DNA from: F23-B02 sp963650165
Lineage (GTDB): Bacteria > Bacillota > Clostridia > Oscillospirales > Oscillospiraceae
Length of the DNA stretch: 64,000 bases
Direction of reading: 5' to 3'
NCBI GenBank assembly: GCA_963650165.1
Contig: CAVJKX010000006.1
Location: forward strand, 1-64,000
Shown piece by piece: positions 57,915 through 64,000 of this stretch. The notes below the pieces were generated by a model. The model was not told where the DNA came from. It saw only the letters and a program-made list of their open reading frames with translations, and did not search any database. Both the position numbers and the translations under genes were made by a program. Positions within the stretch are counted from its first letter, which is position 1. Each line of letters begins with the position of its first letter.

Positions 57915-57936
57915 CCGCCTTTTTCGGGGCGGCTAT
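57915..57936 (-). terminator. Reverse-strand terminator-like hairpin upstream of gapA
   Basis: CCGCC and GGCGG pair, and a T-run follows on the minus strand only. No reverse gene ends here, so it may stop antisense transcription from beyond the kinase-like gene, or be part of that gene's promoter region. Confidence 0.45.
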
Positions 57937-57964
57937 TGTATATTTTGCTTGTTTTTGATAAAAT
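57936..57964 (+). promoter_or_regulatory. Promoter of the PAS-ATPase gene
   Basis: TTGTAT (57936-57941), 17-base spacer, TAAAAT (57959-57964). Confidence 0.65.
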
Positions 57965-57996
57965 GATGCCGAAAAACATCCGGAGGAAACCTGCCC

Positions 57997-59070
57997 ATGT
58001 CCGATTCCGTTCTTATAGCGGCCTCGCTTTCGCTGCTCGATACCGCGGCGCTTGCTGCACGCAGGGGAAAGATAATTTACATGAACCCCGCCGCCGTCAG
58101 CCTTGCCGGAGCCGACCTCACCTCAAAGCCTCTTGACAGGCTCATGCCCTCGCACATCGTGAACAATCAGGCCGACAGCTTCATTACCTCGGCCTTCATA
58201 GGCAGCCGCGGCTGCACGGTGAAGGCAACAGGCGCAAACGGCTACCGCATTTACGTCATAAGCTGCGACGATAAGCTGCCAGCGCCGAGCGACAGCGTTT
58301 TTGACACTCTGCGCTCATGCATGTCGAACATAAAATTTTCGGCCTCCTGCATATCCGTCATTGCAGAGGACGTCGCAAACGATAAGCTGAGCGAATATGT
58401 ATGCACCCTGAACCGCAATTACTACAGGATAAAGCGCGCACTGGACAATCTCGGAACGCTCTCCGGCATTGACGAGGGCTCGCTCCCGTTCTGCCCGGAG
58501 CCGCTGGACATGTCGGCGCTTCTGGGGAACATGATCGACACGGTGAATATCCTCGCGCAGAAGCAGGGCGTCGGCATATCGTTTCACTCCGAGGAGCATG
58601 TGCGCCTCGTCGCCGACCGCGGGCTCATCGCGCAGATGATGCTCAACCTGCTGTCAAACAGCATATTGAGCTGCGGGCGCGGCGGCAGGATATCCGTCTC
58701 GCTGCTGAGGACCGACAAGAGCCTCATCGTCTGCGTTGACGACAACGGCAGCGGCATACCGGCAGGGGAGCTCGCCTCCGTTTTCGGCAGATACAGGCAG
58801 CGCGGCGACCTTTCGAGGCCGGCCGGAAGCGGCATCGGCCTTTCGGTCGCAAAGAGCATAGCGGAGCTGCACCGCGGCACGCTCATAATCGAAAGCCGCG
58901 GCGAGGGGCGGGGCACTTCGGTGCGCGTAATGCTCTCGTATGACATCCCGGCTGGCAGGAGCCTTTCCGCGCCGGAGGGTGAATATAACGACTCGGAGAT
59001 GCAGCTTATACTCACGCAGCTGTCCGGCTGCCTGACGCTCGACTGCTATTCGGAATTTCTCGAAGATTAA
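57997..59070 (+). CDS. Soluble PAS-HATPase protein, histidine-kinase-like without an H-box
   Basis: A 357-residue cytoplasmic protein. A PAS-like domain covers about 12-90 (GKIIYMNPAAVSLAGADL), a helical region 100-165 stands where HisKA should be, and a full HATPase domain follows (NLLSNSILSCG, VDDNGSGIP, GSGIGLSVAKSIAELHRG). The helical region (LRSCMSNIKFSAS) has no His at the expected place, so autophosphorylation in the usual way is unlikely. No response regulator is adjacent. GGAGGAAA precedes the ATG. Confidence 0.85.
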   Translation: MSDSVLIAASLSLLDTAALAARRGKIIYMNPAAVSLAGADLTSKPLDRLMPSHIVNNQADSFITSAFIGSRGCTVKATGANGYRIYVISCDDKLPAPSDSVFDTLRSCMSNIKFSASCISVIAEDVANDKLSEYVCTLNRNYYRIKRALDNLGTLSGIDEGSLPFCPEPLDMSALLGNMIDTVNILAQKQGVGISFHSEEHVRLVADRGLIAQMMLNLLSNSILSCGRGGRISVSLLRTDKSLIVCVDDNGSGIPAGELASVFGRYRQRGDLSRPAGSGIGLSVAKSIAELHRGTLIIESRGEGRGTSVRVMLSYDIPAGRSLSAPEGEYNDSEMQLILTQLSGCLTLDCYSEFLED

Positions 59071-59097
59071 AAAAACCGCCCGCGGGCGGTTTTTTTT
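59069..59097. terminator. Bidirectional terminator after the PAS-ATPase gene
   Basis: AAAACCGCCC and GGGCGGTTTT with long A and T tracts; the phosphatase stop on the other strand abuts it. Confidence 0.9.
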
Positions 59098-59911
59098 AAT
59101 CCAAATACAGCTCGCGCAGGCGGCGGAGCTTTTGCTCGTCGAGCCCCATCTTATCGCGCAGGAAATTATCCATGCTGCCGCAGCTTTCGTCTATTGCGTC
59201 GAAGGCGGCGGCGAGAAAATCCTCACGAACGGTGTCGAGCGCACGGACAAACTCCAGCTCGGCGGGGCTGTCGGTGTAGCGCCTGCAATTTTCTACAAGC
59301 CTTTCCGTACCCGGAGCGCAGCGCGTGCGCGTTATGAGATAGTCCGAATATATCGCCTCGCGCGGGACGTTCAGCGCCGAGAGCACGAGCGCCGTGGCCG
59401 TGCCGACGCGGTCCTTGCCCATAGTGCAGTGATACAAAACGGCGCCCTCCTCCTGCCGAAGGAGTATCTCGAAAAACTGCCTGTAGTGCAGAACGGAATG
59501 CTCGAGCGTCACCAGCACGGGGTACAGCGAGCGCATCTGCGCCGCGCCGTCCGGGTCGCGCGCCATGAGCCGCCGTACCATTTTTACCGTTCGCAGCGCC
59601 TCCTCGTCCTCGGTCTCGGGCTTGTCGCGCGTTATGCCCTCTGTCTTGTCCTCGAGCATGGGGCAGACGATATACTCCGTGCCCTCGGGCAGGCGGTCGG
59701 GCTTCTGGATGCGCTCGGCGGCCGTGCGGAAGTCAACGACCGTGCGCAGTCCGGCGCTTTTGAGATAGGCGATATCCTTATCGTCAAGACGCGAGAGCAT
59801 GCCGCTGCGTATGAGGCGGCCGTGCCTGAGCGCTCTGCCGTCGAGCGTTTCGATGCCGCCGAGGTCGCGGGCGTTCGGCGCTCCGGCGAGGATGATCTCC
59901 GGTGCGTACAT
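59096..59911 (-). CDS. Protein tyrosine phosphatase (IphP/DSP3-like)
   Basis: A 271-residue phosphatase. The P-loop is HCTMGKDRVG, equivalent to HC(x)2GKDR(T/S)G of bacterial tyrosine/lipid phosphatases, with Met where Ala is usual. The start region NARDLGGIETLDGRALRHGRLIRSGMLSRL is the typical N-terminus of this group. Its start overlaps the last base of the tatD-like gene, so the two are coupled. Substrate may be phosphotyrosine or a phospholipid. Confidence 0.9.
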   Translation of the reverse strand: MYAPEIILAGAPNARDLGGIETLDGRALRHGRLIRSGMLSRLDDKDIAYLKSAGLRTVVDFRTAAERIQKPDRLPEGTEYIVCPMLEDKTEGITRDKPETEDEEALRTVKMVRRLMARDPDGAAQMRSLYPVLVTLEHSVLHYRQFFEILLRQEEGAVLYHCTMGKDRVGTATALVLSALNVPREAIYSDYLITRTRCAPGTERLVENCRRYTDSPAELEFVRALDTVREDFLAAAFDAIDESCGSMDNFLRDKMGLDEQKLRRLRELYLD

Positions 59912-60678
59912 TATCTGTCCTCCATTCCGAAAAGGCGCTTTCCGTTTTCAAATGCCGCGAGTTCGACAGTATCGGGCCCGAGCCCCTTTACCTCGGCTAT
60001 CTTTTCGATCACATACCTGAGGTTTGAGGAATCGTTGCGCTTTCCCCTGTTGGGAACCGGCGTGAGATACGGGCTGTCGGTCTCGACGACTATGCGCTCG
60101 AGCGGGCACATTTCGAGGACCTCGATCGCCTTGCGTGCGTTTTTATAGGTGATCGGCCCGTCAAAGCCGAGGTACCAGCCGCGCTTTATGAGCTCGGCGG
60201 CCATTTCCGCGCTGCCGGAGTAGCAGTGAAAAACGCCGCGCAGCTCCGGATAGCGGCAGACAATGTCAAAGCAGTCGCCGTGCGCCTCGCGGTCGTGTAC
60301 TATCACGGGCTTGTGAAGTCTGAGCGCGAGCCCGATCTGCCGGATAAACAGAGCCTTCTGCTCGTCCTTGTGCTCCGCGTCCCAGTAGTAGTCGAGGCCG
60401 ATCTCGCCGACGGCGACGCATTTGGGGTGCTCCATGAGCTCTTCAAGCTCCGCAAAGCCTGCCTCAGTCAGCTTGCCGATATCCTCCGGATGCCAGCCTA
60501 CGGCGGCATAGACGAAGTCAAAGCGCTCGGCAAGAGCTATCGCGCTGCGGCTGCTTTCAAGATCGCAGCCGGGATCTACGATGAGCCCGACGTTCTTTTC
60601 GGGCATGGACGCAAGTATCTCAAAGCGGTCGGCGCCGAACGCGCCGCTGTCATAATGCGCATGAGTATCAAATATCAT
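59911..60678 (-). CDS. TatD-family metal-dependent hydrolase
   Basis: A 255-residue TIM-barrel nuclease-like hydrolase. Metal ligands are visible in FDTHAHYDSGAF, AVGEIGLDYYWD, VIVHDREAHGD, VFHCYSGS and ETDSPYLTPVP. Members act as 3'-5' DNases or on other phosphodiesters. AGGTATT precedes the ATG at 60678. It is read from the symmetric promoter region at 60700-60742 and followed by the phosphatase. Confidence 0.93.
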   Translation of the reverse strand: MIFDTHAHYDSGAFGADRFEILASMPEKNVGLIVDPGCDLESSRSAIALAERFDFVYAAVGWHPEDIGKLTEAGFAELEELMEHPKCVAVGEIGLDYYWDAEHKDEQKALFIRQIGLALRLHKPVIVHDREAHGDCFDIVCRYPELRGVFHCYSGSAEMAAELIKRGWYLGFDGPITYKNARKAIEVLEMCPLERIVVETDSPYLTPVPNRGKRNDSSNLRYVIEKIAEVKGLGPDTVELAAFENGKRLFGMEDR

Positions 60679-60699
60679 TGCAATACCTCCGATGACCTG

Positions 60700-60742
60700 A
60701 TTATATCATCACTTGCGCTGCCATGGCAAGCGGTGATATAAT
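60700..60742. promoter_or_regulatory. Symmetric overlapping divergent promoters (tatD-like / DUF364)
   Basis: ATTATATCA (60700-60708) and TGATATAAT (60734-60742) end a 43-bp imperfect palindrome. Plus strand: TTGCGC (60713-60718), 18 bases, TATAAT (60737-60742). Minus strand: TTGCCA (60729-60724), 18 bases, TATAAT (60705-60700). The two -35 boxes face each other around CCATGG. Confidence 0.8.
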
Positions 60743-60760
60743 GCTGCCGGAGGGTGAGCC

Positions 60761-61474
60761 ATGGATTATTACGATATCTTAACAAACGGAATTTCGGACG
60801 AGCTATACGTTGAGCGTATAGTTCGCGGCAGGTCGTGGATAGCGGCGGAACTCAGCGGAGGGCGCTTCGGCATCGCGCTGCACGATACGCTGCAAAGCCG
60901 CGGGCGCATGTTCCCGACGCTTGAGGGACTTCCGGCGCGTGAAGCGGCCGGCGCGGTGCGCTCGTGGAACCTGCTCGAGGCCTCCGAGGCCATGGCGGTC
61001 ATAAACGCGTTTTACAATACGCCCGAGCGCCTGCGCAAGCTCGGTGCGCTCTGCGATTATGACAAAAGCTGCACCAAGGGCATGGTGACCGAGGGTAAAA
61101 AAATTGCCCTCATCGGGCACATGAGCTTACAGCCGGATGCGCTGAAGGGAGCGCGGGAGGTTTACATAATAGAACGCAGCCCGAAGCCCGGAGATTATCC
61201 CGACTCGGCCTGCGAGTACCTTCTGCCGGGCTGCGATATCGTCATCATAACGGCGAGCGCCGCCATAAACAAGACGCTGCCGCGCCTGCTGGAGCTGTCG
61301 AAAAACGCGGAGACGATCATCATAGGCCCAACAACGCCAATGTGTCCCGAGCTCAAGACGCTCGGCATATCGCGCCTTTCCGGCATGGTAGTGCGCGATA
61401 AAAACGCCTTTGAGCAGTGGACGCTCGAAAAGCCCGGCAGCCCCTATCCCTACGGCGATGTGTTTATGATATAG
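60761..61474 (+). CDS. DUF364/DUF4213 protein, putative heavy-metal chelation domain
   Basis: A 237-residue protein. The N-terminal DUF4213-like domain contains RFGIALHDTLQSRGRMFPTL, and the C-terminal Rossmann-like DUF364 domain has KIALIGHMSLQ, EVYIIERSPKPGDYPDSACEYLLPGCDIVIITASAAINKTL and IIGPTTPMCPEL. By structure this group has been proposed to bind metal-chelating ligands; the biological role is not settled. GGAGGGTG precedes the ATG. Single gene under the symmetric promoter. Confidence 0.88.
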   Translation: MDYYDILTNGISDELYVERIVRGRSWIAAELSGGRFGIALHDTLQSRGRMFPTLEGLPAREAAGAVRSWNLLEASEAMAVINAFYNTPERLRKLGALCDYDKSCTKGMVTEGKKIALIGHMSLQPDALKGAREVYIIERSPKPGDYPDSACEYLLPGCDIVIITASAAINKTLPRLLELSKNAETIIIGPTTPMCPELKTLGISRLSGMVVRDKNAFEQWTLEKPGSPYPYGDVFMI

Positions 61475-61486
61475 GTTTACATAATT

Positions 61487-61516
61487 AAAGAGCGGCCGAA
61501 AGGCTGCTCTTTTTCA
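61487..61516. terminator. Bidirectional terminator after the DUF364 gene
   Basis: AAAGAGCGGCC and GGCTGCTCTTT pair with a GAAA loop and T-run. Confidence 0.85.
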
Positions 61517-62191
61517 TTCGTCCCCGTATATGCGCTCGTCGAAGGCAGACATCAGAAATTGCCTGAACGGCTCAAAGCGGCGCACCGCCGCTCCCGCGGC
61601 CTCCGCAAAGCTGTCGAGGTTACTTATATCGTCAGAGGTGAAGCTGTACTCGGTCAGCCAGAACTTGTATCTGAGCCAGTCGGCGGCAGGGTGATCGGGC
61701 TCGTAGCCGCGCGGCGTGCGCTTGAGCTGTTCGCCGCGAACCTCAAGGCCGTTTTCGGCACATATCGCGTCGAGCTCCTCGTAGTTATAGGCGATGTGCT
61801 CGCGCAGGCGGGACAACTGCTTTGCCTCCCACGGCCATGCGCCCGCTTCGAGGATGCATATCTCGTGGCTTATGTGCAGATAGTACGAAAGAGGCAGAAA
61901 GTCCTTCTTGCGCGGCGACATATAGGCTCTGAACGCCGGATTGTACGGCGTTTTGTTTTTGCTGTACCGCATGTCGCGCGGTATGCGGTACATGAAATTT
62001 TTCGGGTTTTCAAAAAGAAGCCGGTCGCCGATATCCGGCGCGTCCTTTGCCAGAACGAACTTCATGACGTCAAGGAGCATGAGGAAATCCTCCTGCGCCT
62101 GCTCGTATTGCCTGTGGTTATCGTGGAACCAGGTCCTGTCGTTGTTTTCGCTGAGCGCCTTCGTGTAGGCGAGAATTCTGCTAAGATCCAT
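61514..62191 (-). CDS. DUF2461 family protein
   Basis: A 225-residue protein of the DUF2461/TIGR02453 family. Conserved pieces are NNDRTWFHDNHRQYEQA, FRIPRDMRYSKNKTPYNP-like FMYRIPRDMRYSKNKTPYNP and YYLHISHEICILEAGAW. The molecular function of the family is unknown. The start shares a base with the fhs stop (TGATG-type overlap), so it is translated behind fhs, an association not explained by known function. Confidence 0.88.
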   Translation of the reverse strand: MDLSRILAYTKALSENNDRTWFHDNHRQYEQAQEDFLMLLDVMKFVLAKDAPDIGDRLLFENPKNFMYRIPRDMRYSKNKTPYNPAFRAYMSPRKKDFLPLSYYLHISHEICILEAGAWPWEAKQLSRLREHIAYNYEELDAICAENGLEVRGEQLKRTPRGYEPDHPAADWLRYKFWLTEYSFTSDDISNLDSFAEAAGAAVRRFEPFRQFLMSAFDERIYGDE

Positions 62192-63867
62192 CAGAAAAGT
62201 CCGCTTATCCTTCCGTTATCGTCAATGTCTATACCCTCTGCCGCCGGAATGCGCGGCAGTCCGGGCATCGTCATAATGTTGCCCGCGAGCGCTACCGTGA
62301 AGCCCGCTCCGGCGCTGACCTTGATCTGCCGCACCCTGACGGTGAAATCCTCCGGCGCGCCGAGCTTTTTCGGATCGTCGGAAAAGCTGCTCTGCGTTTT
62401 CGCTATGCACACCGGCAGCCTGTCAAAGCCGAGCGCGGTGAGTGCCTCTGCCTGACGCTTCGCCTCGGGCGAAAGCTCCGCGCCGCTGCCGCCGTAGATG
62501 TTCCTGACGACGGCGTTTATCTTCTCCTCGATGCCGAGGCCGTCCCCGTAGCAGTATCGGAAGCCGGAGCTGTCCTCCCCGCAGAGCGCCGCGACGGCCT
62601 GCGCGAGCTCAATTGCGCCTTCGCCGCCCCGTGCCCAGACGTCGGAAAGAACGAGCTTAGTTCCGAGCAGGGCGCATTTTTCCTCAACGAGCCGGAGCTC
62701 TGCCTCCGTGTCGCCCGGAAAGCGGTTGAGAGCTACGAGACAGGGCAGGCGGTAGACGTTTTTTATGTTGGAAACGTGGCGCAGCAGGTTCGGTATGCCC
62801 CGCTCGAGCGCCGCGAGATCCTCGCTGTCAAGCTGCCGCTTATCCAGCCCGCCGTGCATTTTCAGCGCCCTGACCGTTGCGACGACAACGACCGCCGACG
62901 GGCGCAGTCCCGATGCGCGGCATTTTATATCCAGAAATTTTTCCGCACCGAGATCGGCTCCGAAGCCCGCCTCCGTGACGGCGTAGTCGGCCGCTCTGAG
63001 TGCCATACGCGTTGCCAGCACTGAGTTGCAGCCGTGGGCGATGTTCGCAAACGGCCCGCCGTGGACAAAGGCAGGGGTCCCCTCGAGCGTCTGGACGAGG
63101 TTCGGCTTGATCGCGTCCTTCAAAAGCGCCGCCATCGCGCCCTGGGCCCTGAGCTGACTGCATGTGACCGGCCTTCCGTTCATATCATAGCCGACGACGA
63201 TCCGCGCAAGCCGCGCCTTTAAATCGGCCGCCGACTCCGCGAGGCAGAGTATCGCCATTATCTCGCTTGCAACTGTGATATCAAAGCCGTCGTCGCGCTC
63301 AACGCCGTTTTTCCCGCCGCCGAGTCCGTCGCGGATGTATCTGAGCTGCCTGTCGTTCATATCGACGCAGCGCCGCCAGGTTATCCTCTCAGGGTCGATG
63401 CCGAGGGCGTTGCCGTGCATGATGTGGTTGTCGATCATCGCGGCCAGCAGATTGTTCGCTGCGCCTATGGCGTGGATATCGCCGGTAAAGTGCAGGTTAA
63501 TGTCCTCCATCGGCACGATCTGCGCGTAGCCGCCTCCGCAGGCTCCGCCCTTTATGCCGAATACCGGACCGAGCGAGGGCTCGCGCAGCGCGGCCGCCGC
63601 GTTTTTGCCTATCCTGCGCAGACCGTCGGCAAGGCCTATGGCGGTCGTGGTTTTTCCCTCGCCTGCCGGAGTGGGCGTTATGGCCGTGACAAGAATGAGC
63701 TTCCCGTCCGGCTTTTTCGCGTCGGCAAGATAGCGCAGGCCGACCTTGGCCTTGTACCTTCCGTAGCACTCGAGGTACTCACCGCCTATGCCGAGCTTTT
63801 CGGCTATATCCTCAACAGGGCTCATACGGCAGCTCTGTGCAATTTCAAGGTCTCTGTTTTTATCCAT
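62191..63867 (-). CDS. fhs: Formate-tetrahydrofolate ligase
   Basis: A 558-residue ATP-dependent enzyme that makes 10-formyl-THF, central to purine synthesis and the Wood-Ljungdahl methyl branch. The P-loop TPTPAGEGKTTTAIGLADG, EPSLGPVFGIKGGACGGGYAQ, FTGDIHAIGAANNLLAA and HGGPFANIAHGCNS motifs are intact, as is the C-terminal GNIMTMPGLPRIPAAE. GGGAGGGG precedes the ATG; a -10 TATAAT lies at 63903-63898. It is followed by the DUF2461 gene. Confidence 0.97.
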   Translation of the reverse strand: MDKNRDLEIAQSCRMSPVEDIAEKLGIGGEYLECYGRYKAKVGLRYLADAKKPDGKLILVTAITPTPAGEGKTTTAIGLADGLRRIGKNAAAALREPSLGPVFGIKGGACGGGYAQIVPMEDINLHFTGDIHAIGAANNLLAAMIDNHIMHGNALGIDPERITWRRCVDMNDRQLRYIRDGLGGGKNGVERDDGFDITVASEIMAILCLAESAADLKARLARIVVGYDMNGRPVTCSQLRAQGAMAALLKDAIKPNLVQTLEGTPAFVHGGPFANIAHGCNSVLATRMALRAADYAVTEAGFGADLGAEKFLDIKCRASGLRPSAVVVVATVRALKMHGGLDKRQLDSEDLAALERGIPNLLRHVSNIKNVYRLPCLVALNRFPGDTEAELRLVEEKCALLGTKLVLSDVWARGGEGAIELAQAVAALCGEDSSGFRYCYGDGLGIEEKINAVVRNIYGGSGAELSPEAKRQAEALTALGFDRLPVCIAKTQSSFSDDPKKLGAPEDFTVRVRQIKVSAGAGFTVALAGNIMTMPGLPRIPAAEGIDIDDNGRISGLF

Positions 63868-63928
63868 TAAACCCCTCCCTGAGTCTTCGTTTTTATTATT
63901 ATAGCACGTTTCTTAGCTCCTGAACAGC

Positions 63929-63952
63929 AAAACCGCCCGGCAGGGCGGTTTT
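63929..63952 (-). terminator. Terminator of the gene beyond the window edge
   Basis: AAAACCGCCC and GGGCGGTTTT pair with a four-base loop, 19 bases after the stop codon at 63971-63973 on the minus strand. Confidence 0.75.
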
Positions 63953-63970
63953 GAAGCATCGCACAAAGGC

Positions 63971-64000
63971 TCAGATTATCAGGCCGTACTTATCGCACAG
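63971..64000 (-). CDS. C-terminal fragment of an unidentified gene (LCDKYGLII end)
   Basis: The last nine codons of an open minus-strand frame, LCDKYGLII, end in TGA at 63971-63973 just ahead of a terminator hairpin. The terminator and the reverse-strand context make a real gene end plausible. Too little is visible to name it. Confidence 0.4.
   Translation of the reverse strand: MCDKYGLII

Overview
The window is a chromosomal segment of a GC-rich, Gram-positive, anaerobic member of the Clostridia, most likely Oscillospirales/Oscillospiraceae-like. The evidence is the gene set: the paired GlgC/GlgD glycogen enzymes, a four-subunit pyruvate:ferredoxin oxidoreductase, formate-tetrahydrofolate ligase, a YmxH-type sporulation protein, a Noc/ParB protein, a T-box in front of cysS, an archaeal-type ProRS, an SLH/BspA surface protein and lipoprotein-anchored ABC transport. 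No rRNA, CRISPR array or prophage is visible. One tRNA gene, tRNA-Leu(CAA), is present.

Layout. 1-126 is the end of an IS3-type element. 157-8221 holds an NSS symporter, a small HTH regulator with an Ogt methyltransferase, and a complete peptide/nickel-type ABC transporter operon led by a methyltransferase. 8301-10921 is a Cu(I) ATPase plus a small HMA protein. 10944-12965 is a repeat-rich stretch: two inverted copies of a small structured element, each inserted in a duplicated hairpin, bracket an unknown membrane protein and a HAD phosphatase. 12952-18xxx carries a PPTase, an HD protein, GT2, a Nudix hydrolase, ProRS and a HAAS-domain membrane protein. 19217-29784 is a forward housekeeping run: prs-pth, glgC-glgD-glgP-pfkB, noc, ymxH, rpsB-tsf. 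29859-38729 is a reverse run: cysS behind a T-box, then an apparent operon of response regulator, kinase, yqhQ, prmC, recA, recX, rimO and pgsA. 38905-39345 is tRNA-Leu followed by 152-153 bp tandem repeats of its 3' end plus terminator. 39363-43254 is the porCDAB operon with a divergent IclR regulator and a well-formed operator. 43302-46442 is a BspA/SLH surface protein. 46650-54201 is an envelope module: a giant MMPL exporter with a heptad-repeat domain, a partner protein with the same type of domain, a TetR regulator, and a response regulator whose phospho-acceptor Asp is Glu. 54244-64000 holds a DUF1275 protein, an MBL hydrolase, TauE/SafE, gapA, a PAS-ATPase protein without an H-box, a tyrosine phosphatase, TatD, DUF364, DUF2461 and fhs.

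How the genes work together. GlgC, GlgD and GlgP cover ADP-glucose synthesis and glycogen breakdown; GapA and Por carry carbon from glycolysis to acetyl-CoA and reduced ferredoxin; Fhs feeds one-carbon units. RecA/RecX, RimO, PrmC, RpsB/EF-Ts, ProRS, CysRS and Pth are translation and repair functions. The observations most worth following are the hairpin-flanked miniature element family, the tandem tRNA-Leu 3'-end/terminator array, two genes whose best-placed start codon is AUC, and the TetR/pseudo-receiver/MMPL/coiled-coil envelope module. All assignments come from reading sequence and recalled family motifs; no database search was run.
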